DNA from: Linanthus parryae
Taxonomy: Eukaryota > Streptophyta > Magnoliopsida > Ericales > Polemoniaceae
Length of the DNA: 64,000 bases
NCBI GenBank assembly: GCA_023055425.1
Contig: JALGPY010000004.1
Coordinates: 114,307,504 to 114,371,503 of the forward strand
Direction: 5' to 3'
Position 1 is the stretch's first letter, and every line of letters starts with the position of its first letter. Below, in pieces: positions 53,934-64,000 of this stretch. Under the pieces are notes generated by a model. The model was not told the DNA's origin. It ran no database searches and was given only the letters and a program-made list of their open reading frames with translations. The translations under genes and the position numbers were made by a program.

Positions 53934-56855
53934 TCAGGGATAGTACTTCTTAATCCAGCGCATGTTGACTGAACTCGGGGTTGAGGTTGTACCGTGCAAC
54001 CTTCGTATGCTGCAGTAGCCACTGTCGAAGACTTCTGTGACTTCGAAGGGTCCTTCCCAATTGGCTGCGAACTTCGGGTGAGCCGCTTCTCGCATGCAGT
54101 GGTCAGATGCGCGCAGGACCAAGTCTCCAACTGCGAAATCTCTTCGCTGGACCGTCTTATTGTAAGCGCGAGCGATCCTTTCTTGATACCGCTTGTTGGT
54201 CCTTTTGGCCTGTTCTCGCTTTTCCTCCAGCAAGACTAAGTCATGATCACGTTGATTTTCGTAGAGTGCGTGGAAGGCCAATCTTGCCGAATTGACTCTC
54301 ACCTCCGCAGGTACCACAGCCTCGGCCCCATAGCATAGTAAGAACGGTGAGGCCCCCGTGGGTGTCCTCGGGGAGGTTCGGTAGGCCCACAGAGCTATGC
54401 TTAGAGAATCAGCCCACTTCTTGTGGTCATCTGTGACCATCTTGCTCAAAATCCTCAACAGCGTTTTGTTGGTCGCTTCGGCTTGCCCGTTCCCCTTCGG
54501 ATAGTAGGGGGTGGAACATATTTGCCTGATATTGTACTCTGCTAACTTCGCAGCTACCTGGCGATTAACAAAGGGAGTACCGTTATCTGAAAGAATGGTG
54601 TTTGGAATTCCGAACCTGCATATGATGTTTTCTTGAATGAAGTTGACCACAACTAGCGCATTTGCCGTCTTCAGTGGTATTGCCTCCACCCATTTGGTGA
54701 ATAGCTCAGTTGCAGTGAGAATAAAATGATTCCCGTGTGACGTTGGTCGGATGGGACCAATGAAGTCCAGAGCCCATGTGTAAAATGGCCATGGTGTTCC
54801 CAATGCATGTAGATCCACGGCGGGAGCGTGCACTAGGTTTCCTTTGAATTGGCACTCCTGGCAGCGTCGCACTTTGGTGCGGCAATCGACCTCCATTGTG
54901 GGCCAGAAATATCCAATTGAGAGGAGCTGCCTGCATAATTTCGCACCTCCTTGGTGTTCCACCTGATGAGAAAGGTCCATGACTTCTTGTGCTTCTTTGC
55001 CGTCTAGACATCGCAGCAAGTTGCCCTCATGACCTCTTCGCCAAAGCAGGTTTTCTTGTACTACGTATCGAGATGCTTTCCTCTTCAATTTCTCGGCTTC
55101 TTTTCTCGATTCGGGCACGGTGCCCTGGGTGAGAAAATCAAAGAGTGGCTTCCTCCAATCCGTGTCATCATCAGTTAGAGCGATGAGTAGAGAATCTTTT
55201 ATTAGTGCGCAACTTTCGCACTTCCCTTGTATCAGGGCAGCAGCTGTCGACATATCCGGCCAATGAATGCCGTATCTCTGAGCCTTTCGATAGATTGACA
55301 CCTCGCTTTCTCCGCAAGCATGTTGGTGAATCTTTTCCAGCAGCAATTGTCCCTCGTGCTCGGAAACACATTGCATGAGTATTCCGCCAGGGCCTTTGTA
55401 GTAAAGGGTGTTGTCATGTATGCAATGCCCTTTCGTCAGTGCCCAGCTTTCGCTGCTTGTGCCTTCTGCAATAGCTCGTAGGACTGCTTTTCTCCAGTCC
55501 GTGTCATTCATGTGTTCGTCGTCGCACGCATCTTCTGTCAATGCCGACGATGTTCGCACTTCGATGGAGATTCTTGCGGGACATTTGTCTGTGCTGACCT
55601 TGGATCCCAAGGTGGCCAAAGCATCTGCATGCCTATTGTCTGCTCGGGGCTTATGCTCGTACCTCACATCGCAGAATTGCTGTACTAACTTTTGCACTAG
55701 AGTGCGGTAAGACAGAAGGTTAATCTCCTTAAAACCATACTCGCCCGAGGCTTGCTTGACGATCAGCTTGGAATCTCCCATGACCGTCAGATTGCTTACT
55801 TCCAAATCCTTTGCTGCGCGCAGTCCCGCTATGAGGGCTTCATATTCCGCCTCATTGTTGGTGACTGCAAAGTCAAGCTTTGCGGACATCTTTATGACCT
55901 CCCCATCTGGCTTGGTCAAGACTATCCCAATGCCTCCGCCTTTCCTTGTTGACGACCCGTCGAAATGGAGCGTCCAATAGGGTACGTCGATTGCATAGAT
56001 TTCAGGTCCCTCGAGTTCTTCTTCGATTACGGGCTCGTGGCTGTTGTCGGGGAATTGTGCCAACAGATCCGCTACCGCCTGCGACTTGATCGCTCGCGGT
56101 CGCACGCATGTGATATCGTATTGAGAGATGGTCATGTACCATTTCGCCAATCTTCCTCCAGGAGTAGTGTGGGTTAGCAGATATCGTATGGGATCACTCT
56201 TGGTGACCACTACTACTTTGTGCGATGCAAAGTAATGTTTCAATTTCTCTATTACGAAGAACAAAGCAAGGCAATGACGTTCGATGTCTGTGTACCTTGA
56301 TTCAGCAGGTTGCACAATGCGAGAGATGTAGTAGATAGGCCTCTCCTGGCCTTCGTACTCCTGAGCCAAGAGTGCTCCTATGGACCTCCTCGTTGACGTC
56401 AGGTATAGCAGAAGCGGTGATCCCAGTTGAGGCGCGATCATTATCTTTGAGGACGTCAGCAGATCCTTCAGCTTTTCGAATGCAGCTTCGTGCTCCGGAG
56501 CCCAGCTGTATACGGCATCTTTCTTGAGAAGGGCACTAAAACAGCAGGTGATTTCGGCAATCGCTGGGATGAATCTCCGCAGATAGGATAGCTTTCCCAA
56601 AAATGTCTTCAAGGAACTTTGGTTATGGGGCGGCGTCATGCCGGTTATGGCTGATACTTTCGCAGGGTCAGGCTCGATACCTTGGCGATGAACTACGCAT
56701 CCCAAGAACTTCCCTGATGTTACCCCAAATGCGCATTTCATGGGATTCATCTTCAGTTGAAAGCGTCTACATCTATTGAATACTTTCCTCAAATCCGCGA
56801 GGTGATCTGCTTCTTGCTTGGATTTGACTACAAGGTCGTCCACATAGAATTCCAC
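53934..56855 (-). CDS. Gypsy pol: end of RT, RNase H, second RNase H, integrase
   Basis: An open frame of 973 residues. It starts right after a TAA (56,858-56,856) with FYVDDLVVKSKQEADHL, so the RT catalytic box is at its very start. RT-connection and the usual RNase H follow (ALLAQEYEGQERPIYYISR). Then a second, archaeal-type RNase H has YWTLHFDGSSTRKGGG, TNNEAEYEALIAGLRAA, VMGDSKLIVKQ and NRHADALATLGS. Two zinc-binding modules come next, HACGESE...GKCESCALIK and VEHQGGAKL...RRCQECQ. The integrase core has WALDFIGPIRPTSHGNHF, ILSDNGTPFVNR and PKGNGQAEATNKTLLRI (D, D, E present), and the frame ends near SVNMRWIKKYYP. It is intact in itself but lacks its upstream half. No chromodomain follows. 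Confidence 0.93.
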   Translation of the reverse strand: MEFYVDDLVVKSKQEADHLADLRKVFNRCRRFQLKMNPMKCAFGVTSGKFLGCVVHRQGIEPDPAKVSAITGMTPPHNQSSLKTFLGKLSYLRRFIPAIAEITCCFSALLKKDAVYSWAPEHEAAFEKLKDLLTSSKIMIAPQLGSPLLLYLTSTRRSIGALLAQEYEGQERPIYYISRIVQPAESRYTDIERHCLALFFVIEKLKHYFASHKVVVVTKSDPIRYLLTHTTPGGRLAKWYMTISQYDITCVRPRAIKSQAVADLLAQFPDNSHEPVIEEELEGPEIYAIDVPYWTLHFDGSSTRKGGGIGIVLTKPDGEVIKMSAKLDFAVTNNEAEYEALIAGLRAAKDLEVSNLTVMGDSKLIVKQASGEYGFKEINLLSYRTLVQKLVQQFCDVRYEHKPRADNRHADALATLGSKVSTDKCPARISIEVRTSSALTEDACDDEHMNDTDWRKAVLRAIAEGTSSESWALTKGHCIHDNTLYYKGPGGILMQCVSEHEGQLLLEKIHQHACGESEVSIYRKAQRYGIHWPDMSTAAALIQGKCESCALIKDSLLIALTDDDTDWRKPLFDFLTQGTVPESRKEAEKLKRKASRYVVQENLLWRRGHEGNLLRCLDGKEAQEVMDLSHQVEHQGGAKLCRQLLSIGYFWPTMEVDCRTKVRRCQECQFKGNLVHAPAVDLHALGTPWPFYTWALDFIGPIRPTSHGNHFILTATELFTKWVEAIPLKTANALVVVNFIQENIICRFGIPNTILSDNGTPFVNRQVAAKLAEYNIRQICSTPYYPKGNGQAEATNKTLLRILSKMVTDDHKKWADSLSIALWAYRTSPRTPTGASPFLLCYGAEAVVPAEVRVNSARLAFHALYENQRDHDLVLLEEKREQAKRTNKRYQERIARAYNKTVQRRDFAVGDLVLRASDHCMREAAHPKFAANWEGPFEVTEVFDSGYCSIRRLHGTTSTPSSVNMRWIKKYYP

Positions 56856-56858
56856 TTA

Positions 56859-57537
56859 TTTATGCATCATGTCGTGGAACAGGGCCATCATGGCCCGCTG
56901 ATAGGTTGCACCCGCGTTTTTGAGCCCGAACGGCATCACTGTGTAGTTGAACACCCCCACCGGAGTGATGAATGCAGTTTTCCGCGCGTCCTCGGGGTCC
57001 ATCTTGATCTGGTTGTACCCACTGAAGCCATCCATGAAACTGAACATGCGGTGGCCCGCTGTTGAATCGATACGCAAATCGATGTTGGGCAGTGGAATCG
57101 TCCTTGGGGCAGAAGCGATTGAGATCTCGGAAGTCCACGCAGATGCGAAGCTGTCCGTTCTTCTTCACCACTGGCACGATGTTGGCCAGCCATGTGGGAT
57201 GATGATTCGGCTCTATGAATTTGGCATTTAGGAGTTTGACAATCTCCTGCTTGATTTTCACGTTAAGCTCCGGCCTGAAGCTTCTTGTGCTATGCTTTAC
57301 CGGTTTAGACCCTGGAATGATGTCTAAGCGGTGCATAGTGATGCTTGTATCCAGTCCCGGCATCTCATCGTACTCCCATGCGAACACATCCTTGTATTCA
57401 GTTAGGAGCTGTAGCAGTCCTTGCTCCTCCTCGCTTGTGAGGTCCGTACTTAGAAAGACTGGCCTTTTCTTTTCCTCGTTCGGGCTGAGGAACACTTCCT
57501 TTAGCTCTTGCTTTTGTGGTCTGGGCGTATCTTCCAT
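56859..57537 (-). pseudogene. Gypsy reverse transcriptase, N-terminal half
   Basis: The first part (57,537 to about 57,105) reads RPVFLSTDLTSEEEQGLLQL, YKDVFAWEYDEMPGLD, FRPELNVKIKQEIVKLL and LRICVDFRDLNRFCPKDD. A one-base loss just after CPKDD shifts the frame. The continuation at 57,077-56,859 reads FMDGFSGYNQIKMDPED and FGLKNAGATYQRAM. A TAA separates it from the YVDD box. An in-frame TAG lies upstream at 57,579-57,577. The core residues are otherwise conserved. Confidence 0.92.
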
Positions 57538-57669
57538 GCACTCAGGTGCTTCTTTGAGTTTCTCGTCCAGAGCGCCCTAGATTGGCTTTTCCGTTAGCGC
57601 AATTTGCTCGATTTGATTGATTTGCCCAGGGATATCCCCATGCCCGTGTGAGGACATCCCCGCGCACCT

Positions 57670-58686
57670 TCATATGCGATAGCATTTCTTCCCATTGGCG
57701 TAGAAGCTCTCTATCTCCTTGCCTTCGGGGTCATGTTTTGCGATTCTCTTCAGAGTGTACACATTCTTTCGATGGTATGGGATACGCGGCGCCTCTTTGC
57801 GCGTAGGCGGCTTTTCTTTGGCGTCTTCCCTTGTCACCATTACACCCGCAGGTGACTGGTCCTTGATGTCCTCCCAGAGAGGCAAAGGAGTAGGGTTGAA
57901 TGGTCCCGGTGTTTGCTCGTCCGCCATCTCGGTGAACCACACTGCCTCGCTAAGATGTGCTTCATCCAAGTTGAATGGATTCGTTGAAGCCGGTATCTCG
58001 ACTACTCTGTCGTTCCAGATAACTTTCATAACCTGGTGAGCCGTTGAAGGAACCGCGTCGAAGCGATGAATCCAGGCTCGACCTATGATCATGTGATACG
58101 TGGTGTTTGTGTCTATGACATAGAACTTTGCTGAGCACTTGATTTTGCCAATCTGAACGCCCAGGCGGATCCATCCGATCGTCATCCTAGAGTCGCTTCC
58201 GAATCCCATCAGCGGAGATGGACGCCTGACGATCTTGTGCTCGGGGATCCCTGCTAGCTTCAGTGTGTGGAGCGAAACGACGTTGACCGCTGCTCCTCCA
58301 TCGACGAATGCTCGTTTGAACTCGACGCCATTGATGATGGCTGTCACGTACAGAGGCCTCTAGTGGCTCGCATCTGTCTTCTTGTCGCTGGCAGAAAAGG
58401 TCATAACCTTTTCTGTAGAGCGAGACGTCCTGATGACTTTCCCGTTGGAAACTACAAGATCTTCCTCATAGTCCTCCGCTATCCTCAAGATTGCTTTCGT
58501 CATATCTGTCCGGCACTTCTCGGAGAAGTTCATCTCGTCGAAGAATCTGCTAAAGCCGTGCGACCCCTTCATCCGATCGGCACGTTCGTCTTCTGTGTTC
58601 ATACTGTAGTCCTCGTCATCATGGACCTCGGAGATGATGGGTAGACCATCCTCTGCGACTTCTTCCAAGTCGACGATCGAGATCAT
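57670..58686 (-). pseudogene. Gypsy protease region
   Basis: Two open parts in the same frame are divided by a TAG at 58,362-58,360. The upstream part is acidic and ends TFSASDKKTDASH. The downstream part holds the aspartic protease with FKRAFVDGGAAVNVVS (active-site Asp followed by GG, as is usual in Tat elements) and NTTYHMIIGRAWIHRF. It ends at a TGA (57,672-57,670). Confidence 0.88.
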
Positions 58687-58704
58687 GGCAACCTCTTTGC
58701 CTTT

Positions 58705-60306
58705 TCAGTCTTGCTCCGCATGGGCAGGAAGCGGATTGTTGCGCACATCCTTCCTGTGATCGCTGACAATCAGCTCACCGTTCTTCATCTTCTGGTCGAA
58801 TGTAAACCTGAGCTTCTTACATTCCGCTGTGGGGTGCATGACCTTGCCGTGGTACTCGCACCACTTAGGGTCCCTCACCATCTCCTTGGAGGGTATCTTC
58901 TCGAGCGGCGGTAGGACACCGTCCTTGCGCCACTGCCTGCAGAGGTCGCTTGCCTCCTCTACCGAACATGGCAGAGGTGGTACGTCGAAGTTCACAACCT
59001 TCGCTTGCTTCTGGGGTGAAACTGTATTGACCTCAGCTTCGCGTCCCCTCTTGTAACTGAATCTCCCGATCTTGTAGGTGGTGCCGCTCGAAGGTCGCTC
59101 CGGAGCGTTCTTCTTTTTCTGCCTCTCGACTATAGGCTCGATGTTCTTCGTGCATTCAATCAGCTTTGAAAACGTAGGTGTTTGCAAATTGATGAGCATA
59201 CCTTTGTATTCGTCTCGCATGCACTGCAGGCATATCTCTACGAGCCGTCTTTCAAGCATTGGATCTTTGCACTCCAAGGACTTCGCCCTGAATTTCTTGA
59301 TGAAAGTGATCCCATCCTCCTCGCGCTTCTGATACATCCGCGAGAGATGGATCATTGTCACCTTTTCTTACATCTGGAAGAACTCGGTGTAGAACTTCTG
59401 GACCATGTCGTCCCAAGTCTTCACGGATCCGGCTTCCAACGTTCGGTACCACTTGTACACTACGTTCCCCAAAGATTTTGGGAATTCTCGCATCAGCAGT
59501 TTGGGATCAGCTCCGTATGGCCCCATGACATCAATGAAACGCATGACATGCTCATGAGCGTTCCCGTTGACATCCTCGAACTTGTCCCATTTAGGAGCCT
59601 TATACCTCGCCGGGTTAGGCATGAGATAGATCTCCCGCGGGATGGGTGGATCGTTGTCTAGCTTCGGGATAATGGTATCCGCGAATGACTGGTGAGCCAG
59701 AATAGTGTCCATGCGCTTTTGCAGAGACGTCATGCATTCTGGGATGCTTCCCTCGGTAGCAGGTGGAGGGGTTGCCGCAGACGGAGGCGACACATATGCC
59801 GCCGAAGGATTGGGGACATATTGGCTGCTCGCATTGCCCCAGATCGCCGTTGGAGGAGGCAAGGGGTACATCAAAGCCGAGTTGGATGCCAAAGCCGAAG
59901 GTTGAGGAGTGTGAGCAGTGAGAGGCAACATCTGAGCTGTTGACCCCTGAATCGAAGGCAGCTGCGTAGTTGCCGGCGGAGTCTGCAGGTTAGGGTTGGG
60001 AGGTGTGGTGGACACTCCCAATCCTGGAGCGGTAGGCCCTCCTCCTCCTTGAGAGACGGTGGTGGCTGTTGAAGGATTTGGTGCAAGGGTGCCCAGAACG
60101 GTCAAGATCCGTTCTAGCTGCGCAGACTGAGCTTTGAGAGCTTTCGCCTGACCTTGGACGGTGGCATACAAGGATTCTAACGTCGGTGCCTCGCTGGGGG
60201 TCGCAGGAGTACGGCGGGTCTCCTCTCCCGAGGCAGTTTCTGTGGAAGGTGATCTGTTGCTAACATCATCCTCCTGAGACATGGTTGCTTTTGTTGGTAA
60301 GTTCAC
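58705..60306 (-). pseudogene. Gypsy gag
   Basis: The ATG at 60,306 lies just inside the primer-binding site. The N-terminal half is low complexity and rich in Pro, Thr and Ser. The capsid part has KAPKWDKFEDVNGNAHEHV, MREFPKSLGNVVYKWYRTL and DDMVQKFYTEFF, then after a TAA (59,370-59,368) LSRMYQKREEDGITFIKKF. A WCEYHGKVMHPTAECKKLR motif (zinc-knuckle-like, CxxH...C) follows near 58,850. The frame ends at a TGA (58,707-58,705). All parts lie in one frame, so only stops break it. Confidence 0.92.
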
Positions 60307-60319
60307 GTCGGGTTCACCA
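60302..60319 (-). promoter_or_regulatory. Gypsy primer-binding site
   Basis: On the minus strand TGGTGAACCCGACGTGAA starts three bases after the 5' LTR. TGG fits the CCA end of a tRNA. I could not assign the tRNA with certainty. Confidence 0.75.
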
Positions 60320-60322
60320 AAA

Positions 60323-60949
60323 TGTGCACAAGAGATTCCGGCGGGGAGACCTCCGTGTACACCGTATGTAGAGGATCAGAGATCGCACAGGAAGAGTGGG
60401 GTTGTGTGTAGGGAGAGAGTAAGGCAGTAGTAATGTCTGAGAGAGAGACAGAGGTTCGGCAGAGCTTCCGCGTATGGCAGGTGTGTCCTCCTTTGTATGG
60501 AAAGGGTAACGGCCTATATATAGCAGAGAACGTGACCGTTGTAGTGTGGTTAATGCGCCCATTAATGGCGGCTTAATTAGCTTAACCATAACGGCACGTT
60601 CGTCCGAGTATATAGGAACCGTTACAGCACGTTGTGCGCGAATACCGGAACCGTTACGAGGTTGACCGGGTTTGACCGGATTGACCGGGTTTATGGAGCT
60701 CGTGCCATAAATCTCTCAAAGCAGTTACTAAAGGTCGCGTGCGGGCTTGACTCGCACGCGACAGGGCTTACTCTAGCCTCCAAACCACTAAGTCCCTACA
60801 AGTCCCGTGCAGTGGTATGCGAGGGCTCTGTCTCGCAGCCCCCACATGGATCAGCTCGGCTGGTGATCCAGTGTGTGTGGAGCACAATATGGTGTGCTGG
60901 ATGGTTGCCACGTGGCCAAGATCTGTCAGCTCAGAAAGCACTATCTACA
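60323..60949 (-). repeat. 5' LTR of the Gypsy element
   Basis: 627 bp, identical to the 3' LTR except at two positions: T or C in GAGATT(T/C)CGG near the inner end, and A or C in TGGAG(A/C)ACAAT. The CTCAT target duplication follows at 60,950. Confidence 0.97.
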
Positions 60950-60954
60950 CTCAT

Positions 60955-62040
60955 CAATTTGTTATTCAAGACAATCAGTCCAAGACAATTCTATGTACAT
61001 GCCCATGTGAAAATGGTCTTTATCAGTTTTCTGCTGCTGTCCATTCTCTGCACTCTCCTACCTCCTCTTCTATGTCTTCAATGGCTTATTCTGCTACAAT
61101 TACTCATGACACCTCTTTGTGGCATCAAAGGTTGGGGCATCCTGCATTTCCAATTCAGCATTGTCTTCAGCATTGTCTAAATAGGAAATTTGTGTCTCCA
61201 ACCTTGTTATGTAATTCTTGTTCTGTGTGCAAGGCACATAAACTTGTATTTACTCTTTCTGTCTCACATGCCACATCTCCATTTGAATTTGTTCATTCAG
61301 ATGTTTGGGGACCATCTCATGTTTCTTATTTTCAACAATATAAATACTATGTACTCTTTTTAGATGACTTCTCCAAATATTGTTAGTTTTATCCACTTAA
61401 GCTCAAGTCTGAAGCTTACACTGCTTATTTGCATTTCACTGCCATGGTTAGTACCCAATTCAATGCTACTGTTAAGACTTTCATAACTGACAATGGTTCT
61501 GAGTTTGTTAACACTGATTTTGCATTATACCTTCAATCTCAGGGTACTATATACCAAACATCTTGTCCTCACACTCCCCAGCAAAATGGGAGAGTTGAGA
61601 GAAAACGCAGACACCTTATGGAAACAGCACTTACCTTACTATCTCATGCCAAACTACCACCTATTTTTCGGCTAGAAGCTGCTATCACTGCAAATTTTCT
61701 TATCGATAGGCTTCCAAAGAAGTCATTTTCCTTGGTTTCTCCTTATGAAATTTTATTCAAAGAAACACCAGATTATTCTTTTATCAGAGTATTTGGTTGT
61801 CTCTGTTATCCATGGCTCAAACCCTATACTTCTACAAAATTACATCCCAAATCTACAAAGTGCATCTTCTCGGGTTATTGTCCTCATTCAAAAGGGTATA
61901 GATGTCTTTATATTCTCACTACGGTAGTTTACATTTCAAGACATGTGGTCTTTAATGAATCTCAATTTCCATCCATTCCTGATTCTTCCCCTCTTTCCTT
62001 TAAAACTTCATCCTACACTTCAGATTGGGTTTTCTTGTAG
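60955..62040 (+). pseudogene. Copia integrase region
   Basis: The reading continues from the protease after the Gypsy insertion. The GAG-pre-integrase zinc site has SLWHQRLGHPAFP and LCNSCSVCKAHK. The integrase core has FVHSDVWGP, ITDNGSEFVNTDF and PQQNGRVERKRRHL (D, D, E all present), then FGCLCYPWLKP. TAG stops lie after FSKYC (61,384) and after TSDWVFL (62,038). Confidence 0.92.
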
Positions 62041-63832
62041 CCTCTTTTTGCTACTAATTTAAATCCCCCCTTACCATCACCACCTCCCCAAACATCACCA
62101 CTGCCACCTTCTTCTCCCATAAATCAATCTCCACCCTCTGCACCTGCTTCTTCATCAAGTACCATATCTCCCTCACCTCAGTCACCACCACCAGCTCCTC
62201 TCCATTCCATGACTACTAGAGCTAGGGTTGGCATTACTAAACCTAATCCAAAATATGCTCATATCTCTCTTACAAGCTCTGTAGATTCAGAGCCCTCCTC
62301 CTTCAAAGAAGCTTCAACTTCTCCTATTTGGCAACTTGCCATGAAAGAAGAGTATGATGCCTTGATTAAACATGGTACTTGGTCTCTTGTTCCTCTACCA
62401 TCTCACAGAAAACCCATTGGTTGTAAATGGGTCTACATGGTTAAGAATAACTCTGATGGTTCAGTGGCTAGACATAAAGCCAGACTAGTTGCCAAGGGTT
62501 TCTTACAACAATATGGTCCTGACTATTCTGAAACATTTAGCCCTGTAGTGAAGCCTCAAACTATTAGAGTTGTTCTTTCTCTTGCTGTTTCTTCCAGCTG
62601 GGCTATTAAACAACTGGATGTCTCCAATGCCTTTCTTCATGGCTCTCTTGATGAAGAGGTTTATATGTTGCAGCCTCAAGGCTTTGAAAGTTCTGCTCAT
62701 CCTCACTTTGTCTGCAAGCTCCATAAGTCTCTTTATGGGCTCAAACAGGCTCCAAGAGCCTGGTACACAATGCTCAGCACTTATCTTCTTAACTATGGTT
62801 TTGTGCTCAGTAAAGCTGATACTTCAATGTTTGTTTAGAGTCATACTACTTACATTCTCATTGTATTAGTCTATGTGGATGACATTTTAGTCACTGGGGG
62901 TGACTCTAAGGCAGTTCAGTCTCTCATTACATCTATGATTAATGTGTTTGCTATGAAGGATTTGGGAGCTCTTTCTTATTTTCTGGGGATTCAGGTCACT
63001 ACTAACTCTCAAGGGTTGCAGCTATCTCAATCTAAATATGCTTCAGAGTTACTTGCTAAAGATGGAATGTCATCTTGTAAGCCTTGTGCTATATCTTGCT
63101 CTACCAAGTTACCTGCTGCTTCTTCCTTCAATTCTTCCTTGTTTGATGATACATCAAGGTTCAGAAGCATAGTTGGTGGTCTGCAATACCTCCCTATTAC
63201 AAGATCTGATCTTCAGTTTGCAGTTAACTCCATTTGTCAGCACATACATCAGCCTCTTCAGTCCCATTTTCTTCAGCTTAAAAGGATTCTTAGATATGTT
63301 CAAAGGCACCCTAAATCATGGTCTATTATTCAGAAAGAGTTCTTTTCACCTCACTGCCTACTCTCATGCAGATTGGGCAGGTGATCCCTATACTAGAAGA
63401 TCCACCACTGGGTTTTGCATTTTTCTGGGCACAAATCTTATCTCCTGGACTTCAAAGAAGCAACACACAGTGTCAAGATCTTCAACTGAAGCAGAGTACA
63501 GAGCACTTGCTTCTACTTCCGCAGAGCTAAATTGGTTGAAGTTTCTCTTCAGAGATCTAGGTATAGCTCTTCCTTCTCTTCTAGTTCTTTTGTGTGACAA
63601 TCTCTCTGCAATTTCTCTAGCCAGCAATCCAGTATTTCATGCAAGAATAAAGCATATACAGGTGGATTTTCACTTTATTAGAGAACAAGTTGCTGCTAAA
63701 CAGCTTCATTTGCATCATGTTCCCAGTGCTTCTCAGCTTGCTGATGTTTTTACTAAGGCCTTCAATGCTCCTCAGTATACTCCTTTTCTTTCCATGCTTC
63801 AAGTCTTCTCAGTCTCTCAGCTTGAGGAGGCA
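62041..63832 (+). pseudogene. Copia reverse transcriptase and RNase H region
   Basis: A Pro/Ser-rich linker precedes RT with [82 protein letters not shown] (intact YVDD) and MKDLGALSYFLGI. A TAG lies at 62,836, and the frame slips near 63,330. RNase H follows with AYSHADWAGDPYTRRSTTG, SRSSTEAEYRALAS and DNLSAISLASNP, to the final stop just before the purine tract GAGGAGG at 63,823-63,829. The three RT catalytic regions look intact. Confidence 0.92.
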
Positions 63833-64000
63833 TGTTAAGCCTAAGGGTAGCTAGGTGTATTTTAGCCACTTATATGTTACTGTGCTATATCAGCATTATT
63901 GTAAATTTCAGGGGTCGGTGTGTAATTAGGTGCATGTATATATTCATCTTCTGTAACATAATTTAGTTAATCAATTGAATAGATATTTTCCCTCTCTCTC
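63833..64000 (+). repeat. 3' LTR of the Copia element, cut by the window end
   Basis: It starts TGTTAAGCCTAAGG after the purine-rich GAGGAGGCA. Its 168 visible bases match the 5' LTR with about 11 substitutions and one indel. Confidence 0.93.

Larger units (their letters stand above)
45547..60949 (-). mobile_element. Ty3/Gypsy element of the Tat lineage with an antisense gene
   Basis: 15.4 kb with 627-bp LTRs and an exact 5-bp target duplication, CTCAT (45,542-45,546 and 60,950-60,954). Coding on the minus strand runs gag, protease, reverse transcriptase, RNase H, a second RNase H, integrase. Two RNase H domains, no chromodomain, large size, an extra antisense gene and tandem repeats before the 3' LTR are marks of the Tat (Ogre/Retand-like) lineage. 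The LTRs differ at two positions. Gag and pol carry stops and one frameshift, so the copy is not autonomous. Confidence 0.95.
43579..64000 (+). mobile_element. Ty1/Copia LTR retrotransposon, split by a Gypsy insertion and cut by the window end
   Basis: 5' LTR, a primer-binding site for initiator Met-tRNA, gag, protease, (Gypsy insertion), integrase, reverse transcriptase, RNase H, a purine tract and the start of the 3' LTR follow in Copia order on the plus strand. Without the insertion the visible element would be about 5 kb. The visible 168 bases of the 3' LTR differ from the 5' LTR at about 11 positions plus one indel, so it is an old copy. In-frame stops and a frameshift make it inactive. 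Confidence 0.93.

Overview
This is nuclear DNA of a flowering plant, almost certainly a eudicot. The evidence is plant-type split genes with GT-AG introns, plant gene families (cytosolic sulfotransferases, an FBA-type F-box protein, an organellar RanBP2-type zinc-finger relative) and a very heavy load of plant transposons. I cannot name the species from sequence alone.

Gene-bearing part (about 3-43 kb). There are six genes. (1) A minus-strand gene at 3.0-4.6 kb of the VAR3/OZ RanBP2-zinc-finger family, whose zinc-finger exons I cannot find. (2) A plus-strand, six-exon prostaglandin E synthase 2-like/glutaredoxin-GST gene at 8.9-17.8 kb. Its first exon and about 2 kb around it are tandemly duplicated, giving two usable first exons. 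(3) A minus-strand sulfotransferase at 18.4-19.5 kb, with a broken paralogue fragment at 20.3-20.6 kb. (4) A minus-strand, seven-exon plant homologue of HROB (homologous recombination OB-fold protein) at 20.9-24.6 kb. (5) A second intact sulfotransferase at 36.3-37.3 kb. (6) An F-box protein at 41.7-43.0 kb. Between them lie two L1-type LINEs (4.8-8.3 kb minus; 24.8-29.7 kb plus, itself holding a truncated LINE with a 16-bp target duplication). At 29.9-35.6 kb is a nest of DNA transposons: a long-terminal-inverted-repeat element holding a pogo/Emigrant-like element, a MITE, a SINE and a Helitron. A Copia fragment lies at 38.7-40.7 kb.

Retroelement block (43.6 kb to the end). A Ty1/Copia element (5' LTR at 43,579, 3' LTR cut by the window end) is split in its protease/integrase region by a 15.4-kb Ty3/Gypsy element of the Tat lineage (45,547-60,949). 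The Gypsy element has 627-bp LTRs differing at only 2 positions and a CTCAT target duplication. It reads on the minus strand: gag, protease, RT, RNase H, a second RNase H, then integrase. A tandem repeat array of about 55-bp units follows. On the opposite strand, between the array and the 3' LTR, lies a spliced multi-exon gene encoding a plant mobile domain (PMD) protein. This antisense gene is the most unusual object in the window.

History. The layers can be ordered: Copia first (its LTRs differ by roughly 6-7% over the visible part), then Gypsy inside it (about 0.3%). The Gypsy coding regions carry several stop codons and one frameshift despite nearly identical LTRs. This suggests it moved using proteins supplied by another copy. 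Almost all stops in both elements can be explained by C-to-T changes, as expected from deamination of methylated cytosine.
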